This document shows positions 1 to 11,381 of a stretch of 64,000 nt of DNA, piece by piece. The position numbers and the translations under genes are program-made. The stretch is from Acanthosepion esculentum. Lineage: Eukaryota > Mollusca > Cephalopoda > Sepiida > Sepiidae. How positions within the stretch are numbered: position 1 is the first letter of the stretch; each line of letters starts with the position of its first letter. The DNA lies in the NCBI GenBank assembly GCA_964036315.1, contig OZ038510.1, positions 81,754,980 to 81,818,979 of the forward strand, in the 5' to 3' direction. The notes beneath the pieces were generated by a model, which saw only the letters and a program-made list of their open reading frames with translations, was not told where the DNA came from and did no database searches.

Positions 1-132
1 TGGAAGCTTGTGCACAGATGGGAAAAGTGTGTGACAGTGCTGGGAGACTATGTTGAAAAATTTAAAAAAAGGAAAGCTTCTATCTGTATTAGAAGTCCTT
101 ATACCGAAAAATTCACCTTATTTATTGAATGA
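1..132 (+). pseudogene. Mariner-like transposase, C-terminal scrap
   Basis: Frame 1 is open from the window edge to a TGA at 130-132 (43 codons). It contains HRWEKCVTVLGDYVEK, which resembles the RWxKCxxxxGDYxEK tail that follows the catalytic domain in mariner-family transposases. The catalytic domain would lie outside the window, so this is at best the end of a transposase copy. Only this short motif supports the call; a chance match cannot be excluded. Confidence 0.38.
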
Positions 133-359
133 CCTTCGTATATAGATAAAAATGGTTGAATAGATAAAATTTAATATGGGTAGAATAGAAAAACAAATAT
201 TCATCAATGAACAACGTAAACAAAAAAGACGCTAAAATATATAGAAATGGATGGAAAAATAAATATATACGCATACACACACATAAGAAAACACCAAATT
301 CAAATATCCAGGCAAAATGTAACACTTAAAATAAAATAAAACTATCTAATATATAAAAC

Positions 360-900
360 AGAAAAATTAAAACTCCTAAACACACAAATATATATAAATA
401 TCTCAGATATATTTATACGCATGAGTACACATACACGAGTACAAATATATAACAATATGTGAAAGAAAAATACGTACATACGTATATGTACACACATTCA
501 TCACTACACATAGAAACCTACAAAGGTATACCTACGCACATACACATACATACACATATAGCCGTATAAACATATATAACTATATATACACATATACATA
601 CATACACACACACATACGCATATGCATATATATACACACATAGAAATAAATATAAATCTATCAACCTACACAATAACATTAAAAATAAATAAATATATAG
701 ATACATATATATACACACATAAACAGACATATACATATACATATATATATATATATATATATACATATATACAAACATATATATATATAAACACATATAT
801 ACATATACATATACACACATATATATATAAATACACATATATACATACATAAATCTACACATAAATAAAATAAAACTATCTAATATATAAAATAGGAAAA
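360..900. repeat. Cryptic TA/CA microsatellite
   Basis: About 540 bp of interspersed TATA, CACA and CATA motifs, with a purer (TA)n core near 738-765. Open frames on both strands here are only Tyr/Ile/Thr/His strings from the dinucleotide repeat and are not genes. Confidence 0.85.
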
Positions 901-904
901 TATA

Positions 905-1260
905 AACACATAAATATACAGTGACGTTCGATAAATAGTGACTCGCCTGATTTTTTTTTACTTAAAAATCTTTTCGCCTATTGTTTTTGGGGTCAAACTA
1001 ATTTTTAATCTTACTAATATAAAGACCCCTTTCCAACCACCTAGTAAAAAAAATTTACTCACCCTACGGTATTCTATTCTTCATTATAATAATTTTGTAT
1101 ATAAATGAGATTTAGGAAAAAAAATCTGTGCAAAAAAAAGTGACTCACTTATTTCCTGCAACTCGTAATCAATAGAAACATAACCGAACAGATTTAAATA
1201 AAGAATAATAGAGGTATAATTTATTTCTTGTTATTTTTCATTTTTATTTTTACAAAACAG
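905..1260. other. AT-rich non-coding; possible Tc1/mariner transposon end
   Basis: No gene seen. A motif beginning CAGTGACGTTCGATAAATAG near 920 starts with the CAGTG common at Tc1/mariner inverted-repeat ends, and a related GTGACTC motif recurs near 1140. The Tc1-like transposase scrap on the minus strand at 1735-2085 could belong to the same element. No matching opposite end was found. Confidence 0.25.
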
Positions 1261-1293
1261 TGCTCAATGCAAAAAAAAGGAAATAGAGGAAAA

Positions 1294-1295
<2 letters not shown>

Positions 1296-1338
<43 letters not shown>

Positions 1339-1366
1339 CATATATGTATACTTCCATACACATACA

Positions 1367-1439
<73 letters not shown>
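1296..1439. repeat. (TA)n microsatellite pair
   Basis: Two (TA)n tracts (about 1296-1331 and 1370-1438) are separated by a short TACATGTACA-type spacer. The overlapping open frames are Tyr-Ile polymers. Confidence 0.9.
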
Positions 1440-1440
<1 letters not shown>

Positions 1441-1441
<1 letters not shown>

Positions 1442-1640
1442 AAAACTAATGAGCCAGACAAACCTACCAAGGTTTCACTTTGGCAGATCGTCAGGGTCAG
1501 CTACACGTCTTAGTGGTAGAATCCCCCGACTGGCGCCAATTCAGTCGGGTTTCGATTCTAGCTAGAGGCGACCGGACGTCTAGCCACACTGATAAGTTGT
1601 GATACAGCGAAGCAGTCTGTCTGTTGATAACAATATATAT
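1441..1640 (+). mobile_element. tRNA-derived SINE-like unit
   Basis: Contains an A-box-like TTAGTGGTAGAATCCC near 1510 and a B-box-like GGGTTTCGATTCTAGC near 1547, about 40 bp apart, as in the tRNA head of a SINE. The preceding stretch 1450-1495 (GAGCCAGACAAACCTACC onward, ending near GATCGTCAGGG) recurs as both arms of the foldback at 9528-9623, so the sequence is repetitive. No poly-A tail or target-site duplication was defined. Confidence 0.5.
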
Positions 1641-1734
1641 CATTTTCGGGATCTGGATATTTCACGATTTACACATAATTTAAGATCGGAAGCTCGTGAA
1701 GGATTGAAATAAAGGTTATATATATATATATATA

Positions 1735-2085
1735 TATTATTCCATGTCCATTTTCAAAATCATTCAAGAAGACCTTCTACCTTTTTGTCTTCTAGTAAAA
1801 AGGTGCCTAACTGGTTTCAGGTACGATTAAATTTCCAAGTCTTTTTTATTACTTTTTGGACTGTCATAGCTGAACCTCCTCTCTCACGTGCTAAACGTCT
1901 TATTGATTGAGTTGGATCTTTTCTAATTACTCTCTTTAGATCAAAGTTGAAATGATGACCTCTTTTGCTCCTCCAGGTTTCCTCTCTACTCTCCCCCCTT
2001 TTTAAGTCATATTCACCGTTTTCTTAACGGTTCTTGAAAGGACATCGAAGATATCATCCTGAGTAAGAATGTGGGTACCTGAATG
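1735..2085 (-). pseudogene. Tc1/IS630-type transposase fragment (DNA-binding region)
   Basis: Reading the minus strand across several stops gives SIRRLARERGGSAMTVQKV followed by a Lys-rich stretch. This resembles the second helix-turn-helix of the N-terminal DNA-binding domain of Tc1/IS630-like transposases (SIRxLAxxxGVSxxTVxxxL). The catalytic DDE domain is absent: the copy is cut at about 1735 by a (TA)n tract. At least three in-frame stops or frameshifts show it is dead. The element would have moved by cut and paste. Confidence 0.5.
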
Positions 2086-2452
2086 ATCTTTTCCCTCACA
2101 CCATTGCTCAGTTGAGAAGACAGTGCGGCTGACACAAAACAATTTTTAAATGTTTTCTTTATAGGTGAATAACACGAAGAGATTTTCAAGAATTCTTACG
2201 ACAAATGGTGTCAAGATCTGTAAACGTCTTATCTGAAAACCTGGAATTTGCAAAAACAAATAATTTTCTGCATTTTGTTTGTTATTTATTTTTTGATACC
2301 CGCAGACTTTCCTTTTATCTCGAAAGAATCAATGTACAAAGAAAAAAAAATCAACAAATTATTTTTCATTCGTTTTCTTCTCTATTTATGAAAAATTTTT
2401 CTTTAACTTTTCTTCACACTCTCTCCAATTATCTTCTCATTTATTTTATTCC

Positions 2453-3385
2453 TTCTTCTTCTTCTTCTTCTTCTTCTTCTTCTTCTTCTTCTTTCTTTCT
2501 TTCTTTCTTTCTTTCATTCAATTTCCGTTCGTCTTCATTTTCTTTCTTTCTTTCATTGAATTTCCGTTCGTCTTCATTTTCTTTCTTTCTTTCCTTCTTT
2601 CTTTCTTTCTTTCTTTCTTTCATTGAATTTCCGTTCGTCTTTCTTTCTTTCTTTCTTTCATTCAATTTCCGTTCGTCTTTCTTTCTTTCTTTCATTCAAT
2701 TTCCGTTCGTCTTTCTTTCTTTCTTTCTTTCATTCAATTTCCGTTCGTCTTCATTGTCTTTCTTTCTTTCTTTCTTTCATTCAATTTCCGTTCGTCTTCA
2801 TTGTCTTTCTTTCTTTCTTTCATTCAATTTCCGTTCGTCTTTCTTTCTTTCATTCAATTTCCGTTCGTCTTCATTGTCTTTCTTTCTTTCTTTCTTTCAT
2901 TCAATTTCCGTTCGTCTTTCTTTCTTTCTTTTTTCCTTTCTGTCTTTCTTTCTTTCATTCTATTTCCTTTACTTTTTTTAACTTCTCACACCATTTCGTT
3001 CTTTTTCGCTTTCTCTGTCATTATTGGAATTCATTCATTCATTCATTCATTCAATCATATTTAAGTTTTCATTTCTCTTTCGCTTTCTTTCTTTTTTCTT
3101 TCTTTTTCCTTCTTACCTTCTTTTTTCTCTGTCTCTCCCTTTTCCTCTATCTTTCTTTTCTCGGATTCTTTTCTTATTTTTCACTTTCATTTATTCTTTT
3201 TTCATCTTCGTTTACTTTCCTTCGTTCTTTTCTCATTTGACTTTTTCCTTTCTTTTCATCCATTCTCGATTGCTCTTATTATATTTCACCCTTTCCTTCT
3301 TTTCTCATTCACTTTCTGCTTTTCTTTCCGTTCTCGCTTCCTTTCTCGCTTTCTGTCTTTCTTTCTTTCTTTCTTTCTCAAAAAA
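2453..3385. repeat. TTC/TTTC tract with about 38-bp minisatellite
   Basis: (TTC)n at 2453-2490 runs into (TTTC)n in which CAATTTCCGTTCGTC or its ATTG variant recurs about ten times between 2519 and 2915, spaced about 30-60 bp. (ATTC)n follows at 3028-3052, then degenerate TTTC DNA to 3385. The Phe/Ser-rich open frames covering this region come from the repeat; the strand asymmetry (pyrimidine on plus) leaves frames open. Confidence 0.9.
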
Positions 3386-3439
3386 TGCAAAAAAATATAA
3401 TTTCTGATCATAGAGCTGAATTAAAATTCCAGATAATGT

Positions 3440-3650
3440 TTTTAAATGGTATCACCCCATGCAAGGGCTTAAAGCCACTAAGACGGGAGGGGTCACAAAG
3501 CGTGAAAGAATAAGAAAAAAAGAGAAACATTTATTAAGGAGTGAGAACAATAGAAGAGGAATCAAGAAGACAGTAGATAAAGAACAGGGAATGGTGGAGA
3601 GACATGATGGCCACCGACTCGAAGGGACACGGCAAATACGTCCTTTTCCT
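3440..3650 (+). pseudogene. LINE 3' end fragment next to a dispersed repeat
   Basis: Positions 3590-3645 read GGAGAGACATGATGGCC then a KGHGK-like codon run, matching the WRAMIxxVLKGHG terminus of the LINE seen at 23430, 29165 and 29570. Just upstream, 3445-3485 contains ATGCAAGGGCTTAAAGCCAC and CACTAAGACG, a motif also present at 39205-39245 and, inverted, at 29745-29790. The copy is too decayed to give a continuous frame. Confidence 0.45.
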
Positions 3651-4007
3651 ATTTTTGGATTTAGGGGATGTTTTATTAACTGACTTATCTATATAATTTA
3701 GTGCCTGTTTAAATTTACTTTTTAATAGGGCTTGATCATATTTCGATTTATTTTGGTTCAAAATGGTTTTACTAGAGGAGAGTTTATTTATTCTTGCATT
3801 TACTGTATTTGGAATTTGCTTAATTATTGATTTCGGGTGGTTAGGGTAGATATTTATATATATGGGTGATTGGTTTTCCTTTTGGAAGGGGTTATAGGTG
3901 TTATTGTTAAGGTTAAATGTAACGTCTAGGAAGTTTACTATTTTTAGGTTGGAAGACATTTCAATTTTAAATCCTAGAAATTTGAAAGCCTTAATTATTT
4001 TCTTTTG

Positions 4008-4010
<3 letters not shown>
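3620..4010 (-). pseudogene. Penelope-like element reverse transcriptase fragment
   Basis: The minus strand carries an open frame of about 130 codons with FLDVTFNLNNNTYNPF, then NQSPIYINIYPNHPKSIIKQ, then a KYDQALLKSKFKQAL segment. This order is typical of the C-terminal part of the reverse transcriptase in Penelope-like elements (FLDVTFxLxxxxYxPYxKPN, HPPxIIKQIP). The catalytic YxDD region upstream is missing because (TA)n/(CA)n begins at about 4010, and the downstream end is replaced by the LINE-type 3' tail. The GIY-YIG nuclease domain is absent. Confidence 0.65.
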
Positions 4011-4065
<55 letters not shown>

Positions 4066-4066
4066 T
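4009..4066. repeat. (TA)n(TG)n microsatellite
   Basis: A (TA)n run switches to (TG)n at about 4030. It truncates the Penelope-like fragment on its left. Confidence 0.9.
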
Positions 4067-4241
4067 GTGAGTTAAAGATCAAATGTAGATCAAATATGCA
4101 TCAGATTCCGACAGAATGATAAGATAAAGAACAAATAGGAAACGTATATCAAACTAAGATGTTTCATTTTTGTTAGACCTTCTTCACTATGCTTTAATAG
4201 AAGTGAAACATGTTAAATCGATATACATTTCATGTTTGTTC

Positions 4242-4286
<45 letters not shown>

Positions 4287-4447
4287 TTAAGGTGTAAGTG
4301 TGTTAGGTGCCATAATAAATGGTTCTTTTTCCGTAGTTTACGGGTGGGAAAGCAATTTAGTTAGGTAGTTTTTCGACATAATTTGCTCGATATCAAAAGT
4401 TAAGGATAGACCGTTAACAGAAATGTGGGTAGATACATACATACCTA

Positions 4448-4525
<78 letters not shown>
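4242..4525. repeat. (TA)n and (TA)n(TG)n(CG) tracts
   Basis: (TA)n at 4242-4284; a second tract at 4451-4525 passes from TA to TG to GCGCGC. The sequence between them (4285-4450) is AT-rich with no recognisable gene. Confidence 0.88.
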
Positions 4526-4527
<2 letters not shown>

Positions 4528-5280
4528 CCCGTGCGTCCGTGCGTGCGTGTGGGTACGCGTGTGTGAGTGTGCGATAAGAATGTTTTTTATCTTTTTTTTA
4601 TTTGTGTGTACAGATGATAGGGGAATTTCTGGAAATGTTTTTTGAAGTTTACTCAGCTCTATATAACCTGAGCGATGGTTATGCTAGCTTTACAACACAA
4701 GTCAACGTGACCGAGGGTTTGAACGTCCTGGTTTTGGTCAAACATGAAGAACACCTCCATGTTATGCACTCTCACCCAGAAAGTGTAACTATGGTTACCT
4801 TAGTCGCCTTCTTCTTCTTCTTCTTCTTCTTCTTCTTCTTCTTCTTCTTCTTCTTCTTCTTCTTCTTCTTCTTCTTCTTTGCCCTTCTCCTACTTTTGTG
4901 ATGTCTCTAAATACTCGTTGTCACTTTCGTAATACTTGTTGTAGTAGAGACTTTGTAATCGCAGATACAACTTTAGTAACGCCGTTGAACAATACGGGTG
5001 TCAGACGCCTTTGAATATCACTCGCACTAATAGTACTTGCTCGATAATACTCGCTCGAATCGTAACCACCGAATAGTCATCCGCTTATTAACCTGTATAG
5101 TGATTACTTAGACGCCACGCTAATTCCCATATATACATTTCCTTTATCAACACGTGATTTACTTGTTCAATATGGGATCGCCTGTGTTTTTTTCGCTGGT
5201 GATCTGTGTTCAAACTCCAGTTTCGACAGTGACAATTTATTCCTATAAAACACCTACCAATCATTCACAAAATCTCATCG
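4526..5280. other. Unassigned sequence with a (TTC)n tract
   Basis: 4806-4880 is a near-perfect (TTC)n run. 4600-4800 is open on the plus strand for about 66 codons before the Phe run but matches nothing I recognise. 4895-5110 has repeated AATACTCG/AATACTTG motifs. No gene is supported. Confidence 0.5.
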
Positions 5281-5690
5281 AGTATTGTTTCCCGGCTTCT
5301 TCTGTTTTTAATATGTCCTGTGAATATTAAATTTTCCCAGTTTTCTTTCCTCATCACGTATTCCAGAAATTGTAGCCTTGTCTTTATGATTGTAAGTATA
5401 TTTTCGTTTCAGTTCTTATTTTTCTTAAAATGTCGTCCTCGTTCGCATTTCCTGCGCGAAGTTTTCTGAGCAGTCATTGATAGAACCACATCTCTGTCGC
5501 TTCAAGTTACCTCTTCATCTATGAAGAGATTATGCATCATTCACCGGCAGAGACAAGATCAGATATTACGCACAAGTTTAGCACACTTTCTTTGAGTCTA
5601 AGGGCGCTTTCTTATCTCTTAATACACAGTTCAGTTTCTGGAGGGCATCCTTTACTATTCGAAAGATCCTCCGGTTTTCCGTGTACTATT
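5280..5690 (-). pseudogene. LINE reverse transcriptase C-terminal fragment
   Basis: On the minus strand, crossing stops, the order is KDALQKLNCVLRDKKAPLDS, a degraded cysteine-rich patch, then KR.LEATEMWFYQ.LLRKLR, then DDILRKIRTETK. The intact family order elsewhere in the window is GIAK..KLxKVLRxRxISL, CYVxSVLLYGSECWTISS, KKRLEATEMWFYRRMLRI. The fragment covers the region after the catalytic motifs. It lies downstream (minus sense) of the tandem 3'-end array, so upstream coding sequence follows repeated 3' ends, an order only rearrangement or tandem amplification explains. Confidence 0.65.
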
Positions 5691-5699
5691 TTCATTCTC

Positions 5700-6990
5700 C
5701 TTTTCTGCACTCCTTGTTCTATGAGCCGTGTCCCATTGGTGATCATGGCTCTCCACAATTTCCTGTCCTTTGTAGCTCTTTGTAGCTCTTAATAAATTTT
5801 GTCTTTTTGTTATCTCTCCTAAACCTCATTATGTCAACCATTTACACGAGATCATTCTTCTATGTGTCGTGCCGCTTCAGGACGTATACGATCATGGCTC
5901 TCCACAATTTCCTGTCCTTTGTAGTTCTGAATAAATCTTATCTTTTTATTATCTCTGCTAAACCTTGTTCTGCAATTCATATATTCAAGGTCGTTCTTCA
6001 ACTTGTTATACCCTTCAGGACGTTCGCGATCATGGCTCTCCACAATTTCCTACCCATTGTATCATTTATTAAATGTTATCCTTGTGTTATCTCCACTAAA
6101 TCCTGTTCGCCATCCATTTATTCGTTTTTCTACTTTTTCTATGTGCCGTGTCTCTGCAGGACATTGGCGATCATGGCTCTCCCCAATTTCCTACCCTTTG
6201 CAGCTCTTAATAAATTTACTCTTTTTGTTATCTCTCCTAAACCTTGTTCAGTCATCCATTTACTCAAGCTCGTTCTTTTACTTTTTCTATGTGCCGTGTC
6301 TCTTCAGGACATTGGCGATCATGGCTCTCCACAATTTCCTACCCTTTGCAGCTCTTAATAATTTTTTTCTCTTTTTGTTATCTCTCCTAAACCTTGTTCC
6401 GCCATCCATTTACTCAAGCTCATTCTTCTACTTTTTCTATGTGCCGTGTCTCTTCAGGACGTTGGCGATCATGGCTCTCCACAATTTCCTACCCTTTGTA
6501 GCTCTTAATAATTTTTTTCTTTTTGTTATCTCTCCTAAACCTTGTTCCGCCATCCATTTACTCAAGCTCGTTCTTCTACTTTTTCTATGTGCCGTGTCTC
6601 TTCAGGACGTTGGCGATCATGGCTCTCCACAATTTCCTGCCTTTTATAGAACAGTTTTGTCTTTTTGTTATCTGTGCTAAACCTTCTTTTGCCATTCAGT
6701 TACTTCATCTTCTTCTTCTATTTGCCGTGTCCCTTCAGGACGTTGGTGATCATGGCTCTCCACAATTTCCTGTCTTTCGTCATTCTTAATAAATTCTGTC
6801 TGTATGTTTTCTCCCCTAAGCCTAGTTCCGCCATCCATTTACTCGAGCTCCCGAGATAGGTTATGTGCTGTTTTCCTCCGTCCCTGTTGCCTTCAATCTC
6901 TCTTGTGAGTACCAGATTTTCCAAGCCCTCTTTCCTCAGTTTCAACGGTCTCTTACTGATGTTTCCTTTTTGTTTCCAGCAGCCACACTC
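5700..6990 (-). repeat. Tandem array of LINE 3' ends, about 8 copies
   Basis: GATCATGGCTCTCC recurs at 5741, 5890, 6028, 6169, 6317, 6467, 6615 and 6748, spacing 133-150 bp. The minus strand of each unit encodes the LINE C-terminus: SKWMAELGLGE, then a LLRMTKDRKLWRAMI-like stretch, then NVLKGHG and a stop. The rightmost unit (6718-6990) also has KEGLENLVLTREIEGNRD upstream and keeps a frame of about 90 codons. Units to the left repeat only the last 45-50 codons plus 3' flank. Units have diverged by substitutions and small indels, so the array is older than the 204-bp array. Confidence 0.8.
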
Positions 6991-6999
6991 TTGACCCAT

Positions 7000-7530
7000 A
7001 GCAACACTACCTCCTCAAGGCACATGATGTAGGACTCCGTGTTGTGTCTGATGCCTTGTGGGAAGATGAGTGGGAGTATAACGTCGCTATCACAAGTGAT
7101 TACTACAAACACATTCGTAATCACCATTAGACTCATCCAACTCTTTCTGAATCTTCTGCACCGTCCTAAGATTAAGAGACAAACACTCTGAAATGTTCGG
7201 ATTAGCGCTTACGACGCAAATGCCAAGCAGTACTGCATGCCGTTTCCAAACTTCTGGTGTAGTGAATTGAGTCTTGGTACCCTTTTTCTGACAGACGGAG
7301 CCAAATTGACTCTATCTATAAAATGAATATAGCGACAATTTACATATCGCATATCCCTGTATATATATATATATATATGTGTGTGTGTGGGTGTATTTAG
7401 ACAGCATATCTTCATTCAAACATGCTTCATTGAATAATATAGATATATTGTATCTACTTATTTTTAGACTGATCCTTTCAAGTTCTGTAATCGATCTGTT
7501 GATGTTGAGATTAAATTTATCAAAGAAGGC
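7000..7530. other. Unassigned; short microsatellite and Penelope-tail-like piece
   Basis: 7358-7390 is (TA)n(TG)n. 7405-7470 (CATGCTTCATTGAATAATAT then TCTACTTATTTTTAGA) resembles 11808-11855 and 16806-16850, which flank hammerhead-bearing Penelope tails. No gene seen. Confidence 0.4.
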
Positions 7531-8632
7531 CCCTGTCCTGGGTAAGACGTTAAACTACATCCACGTCCTGGGTAAGACGACAAACTACGCCCAGCAGCAA
7601 GGCTTCTGATCAGGAGGTTTTAACGAGCGTGGAACCACCTTTTAATTGCTGGTATTCCCAGGTCCACCCCGACCCGGGGTGGTCGCACCTGTTAGGGTCC
7701 CAGCTATGGGCAAATAGTTAACTATTACCAGCAATACGTTTTTGAAAATAATATTACCATAAATACAATTCTGAAGGAAAAATATTACCAGAAACAGATT
7801 TTTGACAAAACAAAATATTACCAGCAATAAAATTTTTTATCGTCATCCTATCCTAAAAATGTTGTCGGCATTAAATAACCCATTGAGGTTGATATGCCGT
7901 AAAGAAAATAAACCAAACCAATCTAAATCAAAGAATACATATTCTATTCATAGGAATCTATCCTAAAAATGTTGTCGGCATTAAATAATCCATTGAGGTT
8001 GATATGCCGTAAAACAAAATAAACCAAATCAAATCTCCTACAAACTGATTTCTTACAAAGAATATATATTCTATTCATATGAACCTATCCTAAAAATCTT
8101 GTCGGCATTAAATAACCCATTGAGGTGTCGATATACCGTAAAACAAAATGAACGAAACCAAATCTCCTACAAACTGATTTCTTACAAAGAATATATATTC
8201 TATTCACACGAACCTATCCTAAAAGTCTTGTCGGCATTAAATAACCCATTGAGGTTTTTATATGCCGTAAAACAAAATAAACCAAATCAAATCTCCTACA
8301 AACTGATTTCTTACAAAGAATATATATTCTATTCATACGAACCTATCCTAAAAGTCTTGTCGGCATTAAATAACCCATTGAGGTTGATATGCCGTAAAAC
8401 AAACCAAACCAATCTAAACCAAAAAATACATATTCTATTCATATGAATCTATCCTAAAAGTCTTGTCGGCATTAAATAACCCATTGAGGTTGATATGCCG
8501 TAAAACAAACCAAACCAATCTAAACCAAAGAATACATATTTTATTCATATGAATCTATCCTAAAAATGTCGGCATTAAATAATCCATTGGGGTTCATATG
8601 CCGTAAAACAAAATAAACCAAACCAAAGTAGG
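7530..8632 (+). mobile_element. Unnamed modular repeat element, copy 1
   Basis: Module order: two copies of GTCCTGGGTAAGACG; a constant head with GGCTTCTGATCAGGAGG and a strong hairpin (CCACCCCG/CGGGGTGG near 7664); repeated ATTACCAG(C/A)AATA blocks at 7727-7830; then a tail unit with GTCGGCATTAAAT and GATATGCCGTAAAAC. The tail unit is iterated seven times here (starts near 7864, 7974, 8101, 8230, 8359, 8464, 8568; spacing 104-129 bp). Each tail unit can fold: CGGCAT pairs with ATGCCG and AACC with GGTT inside. No coding capacity. Related copies at 37670-38070 and 57120-57935 have the same order with different copy numbers. Confidence 0.7.
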
Positions 8633-8639
8633 CCCTGTA

Positions 8640-8960
8640 GATTTTTCTAACCTAAGTCTTTTACGATATCATCACGATCACGAATCCTGTGACATCACAT
8701 GTACTGCAGTAGATGTGGTGTTTCTTGGCCAAGATAGCCTGACGGAGCCCCACCTTCTCCAGGCCGGTTTAAATTCATTGTTTACCTTCCGCCTAAGGCT
8801 ATAGAACTCGGCCTGTCCTGCTATTTATTTACACAGAAGAAGACGATTAATACCTTTCCCAAGGGTATTAGTGCGTGAGTGAATGTAACTGGAATTCGAA
8901 CTCGGCCCGCCGATCCCTCAATCCGAGCCTCTATCCATTAGCCCACTTATAAACAGCTTG
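8640..8960 (-). mobile_element. tRNA-derived SINE, copy A
   Basis: On the minus strand the head reads GTGGGCTAATGGATAGAGG (A-box-like) followed about 30 bp later by GAGTTCGAATTCC (B box). The body carries AATACCCTTGGGAAAGGTAT and AATAGCAGGACAGGCC then TTCTATAGCC. The same order is seen at 47080-47625 (plus), 38195-38355 (minus) and, head only, 40755-40797 (minus). RNA polymerase III transcription from the internal boxes is the expected mode. The family name was not assigned. Confidence 0.7.
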
Positions 8961-9039
8961 TAAGTATTTATTACATATTGATATAGAATGGTTTACATCT
9001 TTGAATTGTTTTATCTAACAAATTTCATTAATCTATCTA

Positions 9040-9420
<381 letters not shown>

Positions 9421-9527
9421 TCCAGATTTCAAGTTCAGAGTCCAAAGAAAAAAAAAATCCAAAACGAGTAAATTAACTACGTAAAGTGCTCAATACACGA
9501 ACTAGATCAAACCTAAGATAAACCTAA

Positions 9528-9623
9528 AGAGTTAGGTAAACCTACCTAGGTTTCACCTAAACGGATCGTCAGTTCACCCTGACGATCCCTTTAGGTAAAA
9601 CCTAGGTAGGTTTACCTGGCTCT
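9528..9623. repeat. Short perfect-type foldback (inverted SINE piece)
   Basis: Arms 9528-9572 and 9579-9623 are reverse complements over 45 bp with about four mismatches, around a 6-base loop. Each arm holds GGTAAACCTACCTAGG and GATCGTCAG, the same string as in the SINE-like unit at 1450-1495. It looks like two copies joined head to head. Confidence 0.8.
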
Positions 9624-9625
9624 TT

Positions 9626-9632
9626 ATTTTAT

Positions 9633-9696
<64 letters not shown>

Positions 9697-9773
9697 TCTC
9701 TTCTTATGTATCTCTCCTTATTTAATTCTCTTCTTATCTTCCTTAATCTAACGCTCTACCCAATTCTCTTCTA

Positions 9774-9809
<36 letters not shown>

Positions 9810-9859
9810 CAGTCTGTTCATTATCTATCTATCTATCTATCTATTTACGTAATACTTTT

Positions 9860-9902
<43 letters not shown>

Positions 9903-9914
9903 CGTAATACTTTT

Positions 9915-9953
<39 letters not shown>

Positions 9954-10048
9954 CGTAATACTTTTTATCTCTCTATCTATCTATCTATATATCTATCTAT
10001 CTTAGTCTCTTCATTATCTATCTATCTATCTATCTACGTATTTCTTTT

Positions 10049-10104
<56 letters not shown>

Positions 10105-10116
10105 ATCCGTCTGTTC

Positions 10117-10164
<48 letters not shown>

Positions 10165-10172
10165 ATCTATTA
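9626..10172. repeat. (TCTA)n array with interrupting units
   Basis: Long (TCTA)n blocks are interrupted by CTACGTAATACTTTTT (near 9845, 9900, 9950; variant near 10035) and by CTGTTCATTATC-type spacers, giving a higher-order period of about 55-65 bp in part of the array. Confidence 0.9.
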
Positions 10173-11329
10173 TATTCTATTCTCTTCTATGACGGAAATT
10201 CATACATGTCAGTTATTTTCATTCAGCTGAATTGTTTTCGTTTTTTTTGCAATTCGTAATTAACATTCTTCTCCACATCATTATTAGTTAACATTTGATC
10301 TTTTCGTCAAACAAACGTGACTTAATGGAAACCGAAAGTGAAAGTAACAAAACTATTTGACAACTGTTATTGTCGAGAGTGAGTTTAATGTGTCATTTTC
10401 GACGGCGAGTCGTCTTGTTGAATCCTTCCAATCCAGAAAGGATTAAATCGAGATCGAGTCATTGTGGTATTTATTAAGATGACATCTCGTGCCCGCAAGA
10501 TGTCGTCTTTCCCAAACGTTGTCGCCCTGCAGCAGATGGCGTTTACGACTCGTTGGCGTATGAATTTATTGTTTCCAATGGCTTCGGTACGGATGATCCC
10601 ATCACAATAAAAACGGGGGGACATTTCGCTATTTTTGCCCAAGTCGAGTGGCCGGCCAAGACAGGTGGTTGAGACTCTTGTTTTCCAGAGCGGATTCGGC
10701 GAAATCGTTCGCGGCATGGAAAGAAACATAAGGACTGGAAACAGATCGAAATGAATACGAAATTAGAAGCCCATAGTAAACAAAGCCGACAGAGATAAAA
10801 TAAAAAGAGCAAATTTTGAATAAATACGAAGAAAACATCGTAACTCGCGAGAGGATTGAGCGGACAAAGATGACTAAACTATACCAGCGAAAGTATTAAA
10901 ATGAAGACTTTAGATACGTGCCAACTTTGGAGAGGGTTATTACCATACACGATTTATGGATATGAACCCTATTCAATAAGGGTAGAAAAAAAAGAAAGAA
11001 GATAATCTGTGCTTGCAGATAATTTCCACAGAGCCTTGTGTTCAATCCTGAGTTATTGTTCCTTAAAAAACGACTGAAATTTTCTTAGATATATAAAGAG
11101 GAGAGAAGGCTCGGAAAATGTAACATTCACAAGACGTGCAGAAAAGGCAGTAGACGAAGGTGAAAACGGACGGTGACGTAATTAATGAGTCTGTGGAAAG
11201 TATAGTAACAAAAAAATGGAAGTTGTGGAGAAAACATTTCATACCAAAGAAAAAAAATATGATCTCGCATGGCGAGACATCCTAATACAGTAAGATTGAT
11301 CCTCTCTCTCTGTCTATCTCTGTCTATCT

Positions 11330-11330
<1 letters not shown>
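10173..11330. other. No recognisable gene
   Basis: 10385-10740 is open in more than one minus frame and is more GC-balanced than its surroundings, but neither the 114-residue nor the 89-residue reading matches a family I know. 10920-11330 is AT-rich with a CT-rich end. I see no promoter, splice pattern or transposon motif. Confidence 0.45.

Positions 11331-11331
<1 letters not shown>

Positions 11332-11381
<50 letters not shown>

Noticed and set aside
2205..3407. Phe/Ser-rich membrane-like proteins (also at 34871-35624 and 59348-60452)
   Set aside because: Pure translation of TTTC and TTC repeats.
4602..4901. 99-codon frame with a poly-Phe tail
   Set aside because: One third is (TTC)n; the remaining 66 codons have no recognisable similarity or exon signals.
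8099..8446. 115-codon frame with SALNNPLR repeats
   Set aside because: By-product of tandem tail units of the modular element; the frame breaks where unit length changes.
10385..10838. Three overlapping minus frames of 69-114 codons
   Set aside because: Mutually overlapping in different frames with no family match; left as unassigned sequence.
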